Assembly (NCBI RefSeq): GCF_003226345.1
Contig: NZ_PDOF01000001.1
Coordinates: forward strand, 434,001 to 498,000
DNA from: Alteribacter lacisalsi
Lineage (GTDB): Bacteria; Bacillota; Bacilli; Bacillales; Salisediminibacteriaceae
Length of the DNA stretch: 64,000 nucleotides
Reading direction: 5' to 3'
Numbering within the stretch: the first letter of the stretch is position 1; every line of letters begins with the position of its first letter. Positions 60,113 through 64,000 of the stretch are shown piece by piece. The notes beneath the pieces were generated by a model. It made no database searches. It saw only the letters and a list, made by a program, of their open reading frames with translations, and was not told where the DNA came from. Both the position numbers and the translations under genes were made by a program.

Positions 60113-60829
60113 ATGGAGCGTATAAAGATCAAAAACGGACTGGACTTTTTTGGTTATCATTTGTGTGAGGAAGCGCTTTCCAGGGGGATCGAAGTTTCAA
60201 TTGAAGAAGAGGGAGAGCTGACAGAAGAACAGGAAATGATGAAAGCCTTATTCGTTAGAAACAGTCTTTTTACTTTTGGGGGGGAAGAGGCGAATGTGAC
60301 GCTCGTGAACGGATACGAGCGGGCTGGTACTGCGGCCGGTGACGATATACTTGCCGGCCGGGAGGAAGGTGACATTCTGCTGCCACCTCTATATGGGCCC
60401 TTTCAGCCAAAGAACAGAGGTTTTGCGGCACTTCTGTCAAGCTGCGAGGAAGATACACGTTTGTTTCGTGAGTGTGCAGAAAAAGAAGGAAATGGCCTGA
60501 TCCATGCCAGAGACGGCGCAAAAGCGGTATTGGATCTTCTTGAAAAAGAGGAAAGACCCCTGGCGAGGATTACGGGACCGGATCGGAAGCTCTGGAATGA
60601 CGGTGTCCTCTATCTCGCTGACAGGTTCGAAAAGCTGGAATGGTGCCGGGACCTGATTCAAGGCGAAGCAGATGATAAAGGAAATGGTGGAGTAAAAGAA
60701 ACAGGGCGGCTGCCGGACGAACAGGAAGCCTATTCAGGTGAAAAAAGGACCATCATACAGGTATCCGGGCGGCCCGTTAAGAAAGGACTTGCGGAACAAC
60801 TTGCGTGGATGGAGAAAACGGGGTTGTGA
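60113..60829 (+). CDS. Unrecognised protein with a degenerate epimerase-like start
   Basis: The protein has 238 residues from the ATG at 60113 after AAGAGGGGATC. Its start, IKNGLDFFGYHLCEEALSRGIEV, follows the rhythm of the nucleotide-binding start of short-chain epimerases (GxxGFxGxxLxxxLxxxGxxV), but the glycines are lost. The rest is acidic (EEGELTEEQEMMKALF; ALLSSCEEDTRLF) with no known motif and is too short for a full epimerase. It may be a diverged non-enzymatic relative. It is divergent from the FAD gene. Confidence 0.65.
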   Translation: MERIKIKNGLDFFGYHLCEEALSRGIEVSIEEEGELTEEQEMMKALFVRNSLFTFGGEEANVTLVNGYERAGTAAGDDILAGREEGDILLPPLYGPFQPKNRGFAALLSSCEEDTRLFRECAEKEGNGLIHARDGAKAVLDLLEKEERPLARITGPDRKLWNDGVLYLADRFEKLEWCRDLIQGEADDKGNGGVKETGRLPDEQEAYSGEKRTIIQVSGRPVKKGLAEQLAWMEKTGL

Positions 60830-60943
60830 GTATCCACTTAAACCCATCCAGCCCAATTAAATAATCGTATGGAATAGGCCTCCCGGGTGAAAAATGAAGA
60901 GGTGGACAAAAGTCCATCAAAACAAAACCCAGGGGGTCACATT

Positions 60944-61429
60944 ATGAGCTTTTTTGGCATGTTTAACGACAAAAATGATCGTCACGGAAAAGATGAAAAT
61001 CGCAAGGAAGTACAGCGAGGGCACCGTGATACTGAGTTTGCAGAAGATGACGCTCATATCGATCTTCGTCAGGAAGAGCTGGATATTCATAAGCACCGGG
61101 ATGAAACCGGGGATGTGGAAATTCACAAGGAGATCGTGGAAGAAGAACAGACCGTCAACGTCCCTGTCTCCCACGATCAGGTTGTCATTGAAACAAAAGC
61201 AGTAGATCATCAACCGACCGATGAGCCGATTTCCGAAGAGGAAACGGTTCACATCCCCGTTACTGCAGAAGAGGTCGATGTGGATAAGCATACTGTCGTC
61301 ACAGGGGAAGTGACAGCCCATAAACGCTCAGTGGAAGAGAGCAGACAGGTGCATGATGTTCTTCACAAGGAAGTTGCTGATGTGGAAACCCATGGTACAG
61401 CAGACGTTGTGAATGAAAGAGACGAATAA
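60944..61429 (+). CDS. DUF2382 (YsnF-like) protein
   Basis: The protein has 161 residues from the ATG at 60944, eight bases after AGGGGGT; a start at 60887 has no site. The DUF2382 repeat pattern is clear: LRQEELDIHKHRDETGDVEI, KEIVEEEQTVNVPVSHDQVV, then a second round with VHIPVTAEEVDVDKHTVVTG and VTAHKRSVEE. It is very acidic and His-rich. Related YsnF is a general stress protein of B. subtilis with unknown action. A paralogue follows directly. Confidence 0.85.
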   Translation: MSFFGMFNDKNDRHGKDENRKEVQRGHRDTEFAEDDAHIDLRQEELDIHKHRDETGDVEIHKEIVEEEQTVNVPVSHDQVVIETKAVDHQPTDEPISEEETVHIPVTAEEVDVDKHTVVTGEVTAHKRSVEESRQVHDVLHKEVADVETHGTADVVNERDE

Positions 61430-61457
61430 CGTACTGCAGGGAGAGTTGTCTCCCGGA

Positions 61458-61499
61458 ATATCCTTAAGACCTTGCTGGGTCTTAAGGATATCTTTTTTT
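61458..61499 (+). terminator. Strong terminator between the two DUF2382 genes
   Basis: ATATCCTTAAGACC pairs perfectly with GGTCTTAAGGATAT around TTGCT and is followed by a T run. Confidence 0.92.
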
Positions 61500-61555
61500 C
61501 ATATCCATTTTTATTTTCGGGCAGAATAAAAAAAACGAACGGACGAGGTGAACGT

Positions 61556-62071
61556 ATGATTGCCAGGTTTGTTTTAATCGGAATTCTTATTGGTGGTCTT
61601 GCAGGCTGGATAACAGGGTATTTTTTTACAGGAATCGTCTCCGGCGCCGTGATCGGCGGCCTGTTTTACCTTCTTAAAGGAAAAAGTAATGGTGAGCCGG
61701 TGGAGCGTTCAGAAGAGGCGAATCATCAAAAATTCGATCTAAAGGAAGAAGAACTGGATATTAGGAAGAAACGTGTGGTTACGGGGGACGTAAAAGTCCG
61801 CAAAGAAGTTGTGGAAACAGAAAAAACGTTAAAAATTCCTGTAAAGCGTGAAGAAATGGTCATTGAAACGGCTGACGAAGAGGAAATTCGTATTCCGGTA
61901 AAAGAGGAAGAAGTTCATATTCGTAAACAACCTGTCAAAATTGCAGAGGTGGATGTAACAACCGAACAAGTTGAGGAAATGAAAACAATTAAAGCTCCTG
62001 TAAAGAAAGAGGTTCTCGATATTGATGTCAGCGGGGACGCGGACGTAAAAGAAAATAATGAGAATCATTGA
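61556..62071 (+). CDS. DUF2382 protein with N-terminal membrane segment
   Basis: The protein has 171 residues from the ATG at 61556, with GAGGTGAAC upstream. Unlike its neighbour it begins with two glycine-rich helices (FVLIGILIGGLAGWITGYFF; IVSGAVIGGLFYLL), resembling the glycine-zipper start of general stress proteins. The DUF2382 region follows: LKEEELDIRKKRVVTGDVKV, VETEKTLKIPVKREEMVIET and VHIRKQPVKIAEV. The two genes are likely tandem duplicates, one membrane-bound and one soluble, each with its own terminator. Confidence 0.88.
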   Translation: MIARFVLIGILIGGLAGWITGYFFTGIVSGAVIGGLFYLLKGKSNGEPVERSEEANHQKFDLKEEELDIRKKRVVTGDVKVRKEVVETEKTLKIPVKREEMVIETADEEEIRIPVKEEEVHIRKQPVKIAEVDVTTEQVEEMKTIKAPVKKEVLDIDVSGDADVKENNENH

Positions 62072-62096
62072 GCAGCGGCTGTCCGCTGCTTTATTT
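62071..62096 (+). terminator. Terminator after the second DUF2382 gene
   Basis: AGCAGCGG pairs with CCGCTGCT around CTGT and is followed by TTATTT; it begins at the stop codon. Confidence 0.8.
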
Positions 62097-62229
62097 AGTC
62101 AGGGAATGACAGGACTAATGTATTCTGTTTATTTAAGGGCTGTATTAAGGTTCACCGGATATTCACTGTTGCGGGGAAGGACGCGATTTGCGATGATTTA
62201 AGTAATTGCGCAAAAAGGGGTTGAAGATC

Positions 62230-62397
62230 GTGAAGCAACTGCTTATGGGAATCGTCCTGTTTTCTTTCATTGCTCTCGGGGGTTATTTCTTTTTTTCCGG
62301 TTTCCTCGGGTGGGAGCAGGGGATCGCGGCTATTTCTGCTATAGTACTGGCCATACTCGTAGAGTGGCTGTTCCATAAAACCGTTAGGCTTGTGTAA
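62230..62397 (+). CDS. Small two-helix membrane protein, 55 residues
   Basis: A GTG at 62230 follows AAGGGG by nine bases. The product (VKQLLMGIVLFSFIALGGYF at the start) forms two helices separated by SGFLGWEQG and ends in a basic tail. I do not recognise a family. Two TAA codons follow directly. A protein-like stretch continues in the same frame behind them. Confidence 0.65.
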   Translation: MKQLLMGIVLFSFIALGGYFFFSGFLGWEQGIAAISAIVLAILVEWLFHKTVRLV

Positions 62398-62400
62398 TAA

Positions 62401-62574
62401 ACTGTAATTGAAGGTTACGTCAGGTCAGGAAATCGTTACTATGATTTCCCTCAGGGTCTGATCAGCCTTGGAGAGTACGGCCTGTCTGTACCGGATGAGG
62501 TACGCGGGTGGCTTGAGGAGCATGTTGATATCTATCGTGAGACAGGGAAAATGCCTTTTAAAGTCGAAGGATAA
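62401..62574 (+). pseudogene. Open, protein-like remnant without start codon
   Basis: After the double TAA at 62395-62400 the same frame stays open for 57 codons and reads like real protein (DFPQGLISLGEYGLSVPDEV; VRGWLEEHVDIYRETGKMPF). No ATG, GTG or TTG in frame precedes this part, so it cannot be a normal gene here. It is probably the last piece of a gene that lost its front. I do not recognise the family. Confidence 0.45.
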
Positions 62575-62669
62575 CAGTGGAGGAAAGGAAACAGTGTTTT
62601 TTGCAGTGCTGTCTTCTTTTCCAGAGAAAACCCGGTATACAGGGTCACTTTATCCAAGGAGTGAGAGGC

Positions 62670-63224
62670 ATGGAAATCAGAGAACTTTCTTCAGGCGAAG
62701 CGCGGGATTCCCGCTATCTGCTCGATGGCTTAATTGAAACGCGTGAAAAGCTGCTCGAAATGATTGATGAAGTGGACGACGGAGATCTTTACTATCAGAC
62801 ACAGGGGCTTCCGGCACCGGCAGGTTACCTTCTTCATCTGGCACAGGTGGAGCTGTTCTGGAACAAAGTGGTTCTGCAGCAGGGCTCTGTCAGCGATGAG
62901 GACCGTCAACGGTTTCACTTTCAGGAAAAACAGGAGATTTCCGCACCGGAAGGCAAGGATAAGTCATGGTTTCTTGCAAGGCTCGGGGAGGTAAGAATGC
63001 TGACCCGTGAGCACTATATGAAGATGTCGGATATTGAATTCAAACGGCCGGCACTTGAGGTGAAACTGAAAGGCGAAATGGTCAGATGCTCACCGGAATG
63101 GGTGCTCTATCATCTGATTGATCATGAAGCTTATCATCGTGGACAGGTTGCCCTTATTTTCAGGATGATGAACGGCACAAGGGAAAAATGGGATCATTTT
63201 AACACTCCATATCTGTCGATGTAA
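62670..63224 (+). CDS. DinB-family protein
   Basis: The protein has 184 residues from the ATG at 62670 after AAGGAGTGAGAGGC; upstream codons to 62577 lack a site. It has the four-helix DinB/YfiT pattern with three metal-binding His: one in YLLHLAQVEL (about residue 56) and two in IDHEAYHRGQVALI (about 155-159). Such proteins are metal-dependent, often bacillithiol transferases. The substrate is unknown. A terminator follows. Confidence 0.88.
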   Translation: MEIRELSSGEARDSRYLLDGLIETREKLLEMIDEVDDGDLYYQTQGLPAPAGYLLHLAQVELFWNKVVLQQGSVSDEDRQRFHFQEKQEISAPEGKDKSWFLARLGEVRMLTREHYMKMSDIEFKRPALEVKLKGEMVRCSPEWVLYHLIDHEAYHRGQVALIFRMMNGTREKWDHFNTPYLSM

Positions 63225-63239
63225 CGGCAGGCTGGAGCA

Positions 63240-63271
63240 AAGAAACCTCGCAGCAGCGGGGTTTCTTTTCT
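63240..63271 (+). terminator. Terminator after the DinB gene
   Basis: AGAAACCTCGC pairs with GCGGGGTTTCT around AGCA and is followed by TTT. Confidence 0.85.
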
Positions 63272-63359
63272 TCGTAACGGGGCTTGTCAGCACTCTCCTT
63301 GCATTGAGGTGTTCGTTTCTTTAGGATAGAGGAATGATCATTGTGAAGGAGAGGATCTT

Positions 63360-63689
63360 ATGGCAGAGCAGAACAAAGCGCTTAAATCAATGGCTGAACG
63401 AGTCGTAAAAGGATATAAAGCGGTGCACGCAAGAGATTTTCAGGAGGCAAAAGAGCTTCTCGAACCTCTGAAACCGCTGCTTCATCAGGACGACAAACCG
63501 AACGTCACTTTTCTCGTTCACCTTGCTATGGCACAGATCGGCACGGCGAGTGTTGAGGATTTTCTAGCTACGTATGAAGACATTCAGAAACACGAGCCGA
63601 AAAATGAAGACGAAGTCAAGCTGAAAGGCCGAGTGGACGCTGCATTTGAAGAACTGATGAAATCGATGGCGGAAAAAGCAGGGGAATAG
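63360..63689 (+). CDS. Small helical TPR-like protein, 109 residues
   Basis: AAGGAGAGGATCTT precedes the ATG. The protein is all-helical in pattern (MAERVVKGYKAVHARDFQEA; KELLEPLKPLLHQ; LVHLAMAQIG; VDAAFEELMKSMAEK) and resembles one or two TPR-like helical pairs. No catalytic motif, signal or membrane part is seen. I do not recognise a family. Confidence 0.72.
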   Translation: MAEQNKALKSMAERVVKGYKAVHARDFQEAKELLEPLKPLLHQDDKPNVTFLVHLAMAQIGTASVEDFLATYEDIQKHEPKNEDEVKLKGRVDAAFEELMKSMAEKAGE

Positions 63690-63854
63690 CCAGCGAGGCT
63701 CCGCCACGTTCCGGCAGGAGTGGACAACAGGAAATCCGGGCGCTTGCGGAACAATTTGTCCAGTCAAGACAGGCTCATGTTTATATTGTCCTCATATGAT
63801 ACAGAGAGTAGACATTTTCCCATGTTAGCGACTCTTTTAAGGAGGACAATAAAG

Positions 63855-64000
63855 ATGACAATGGTACATCCAGCTTATTATTACGGCGGCATGCGCGGCG
63901 GTGTGAAGCCTGGTCCCGGCCCCTACCCTGAGCGGTTCTTTCCGGTGCTTCCGTTTCTGGGCGGACTCGCTGTAGGCGGACTGCTGGTAGGAGCTCTCGG
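63855..64000 (+). CDS. Gly/Tyr-rich protein, N-terminal part only
   Basis: The ATG at 63855 follows AAGGAGGACAATAAAG. The visible 48 residues start MTMVHPAYYYGGMRGGVKPG, rich in Gly, Pro and Tyr, followed by a glycine-zipper-like hydrophobic stretch (FLGGLAVGGLLVGAL). The gene runs off the window. The composition recalls small Bacillus spore-coat or morphogenetic proteins, but this is only likeness. A CATATGATA at about 63794-63802 could be a -10 box of a mother-cell sigma factor; I saw no good -35 box. Confidence 0.65.
   Translation, partial: MTMVHPAYYYGGMRGGVKPGPGPYPERFFPVLPFLGGLAVGGLLVGAL

Noticed and set aside
60870-60910. Possible sigma-B promoter before the first DUF2382 gene (GTATGG-12-GGGTGA)
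   Set aside because: The -35 box differs too much from GTTTAA, although YsnF-like genes are often stress-controlled.
1-64000. tRNA, rRNA, CRISPR arrays, insertion sequences or prophage
   Set aside because: No cloverleaf-like gene, no regularly spaced repeat-spacer array, and no transposase or phage structural gene was found on reading both strands.

Overview
The window looks like chromosome of an aerobic, Gram-positive Bacillaceae. AGGAGG-type ribosome sites are strong, with frequent GTG and TTG starts, and intrinsic terminators are common. Lipoproteins, sigma-B-type promoters and many Bacillus-like families occur (YitT, YjzC, YneR/HesB-like, YhgE with its TetR regulator, CtaG and Sco, AzlCD, DUF2382/YsnF-like). 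Exported proteins carry very acidic linkers, which suggests a salt- or alkali-adapted member; this is inference. No rRNA, tRNA, CRISPR array, phage or intact transposon was seen.

Layout. 1-10 kb: end of a PAP2-like gene, a PAS-STAS stress regulator behind a sigma-B-type promoter, a DMT exporter, a B12-binding radical SAM protein, an acetyltransferase, a Met/Gly repeat protein, a KamA-type radical SAM enzyme, and a class III aminotransferase followed by an RpiR regulator. 10-21 kb: a MATE exporter, an AraC regulator, then a maltodextrin unit (binding lipoprotein, two permeases, GH31 glucosidase, LacI regulator) with a cre-like site and no own ATPase. 20-25 kb: an AI-2E-type permease, a rhodanese, two small genes behind sigma-B-type promoters, YitT and a BsuPI-type lipoprotein. 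25-30 kb: a LacI regulator under a 42-bp perfect palindrome, followed by a large secreted GH32 fructan enzyme with duplicated flanking modules and an altered nucleophile motif.

30-45 kb: an SNF2 helicase with an overlapping upstream partner, a PLD-family membrane protein, a methanogen-output-domain-like protein, an RND exporter, an Nfu N-domain protein, an MDR oxidoreductase and AzlCD, followed by a 20-bp tandem repeat. 45-56 kb: small conserved-looking genes, a GAF-STAS protein, a HAD phosphatase, CtaG-Sco, a moeA-mobB-moaE-moaD operon, and the YhgD/YhgE-like pair. 56-64 kb: small stress-type proteins, an alpha/beta-hydrolase-like protein without a nucleophile serine, an FAD oxidoreductase, two DUF2382 proteins, DinB, and the start of a Gly-rich protein at the edge.

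Themes. Two polysaccharide-use modules (alpha-glucan and fructan) have their own LacI regulators. A scattered sigma-B layer includes two RsbR-like proteins without the usual phospho-threonines. A roughly 110-bp dispersed repeat family occurs in three copies, with two copies of a second type. The strongest candidates for something new are the GH32 variant with its palindromic operator, the Met-rich repeat protein, the dispersed repeats, and the 20-bp periodic array after azlD.
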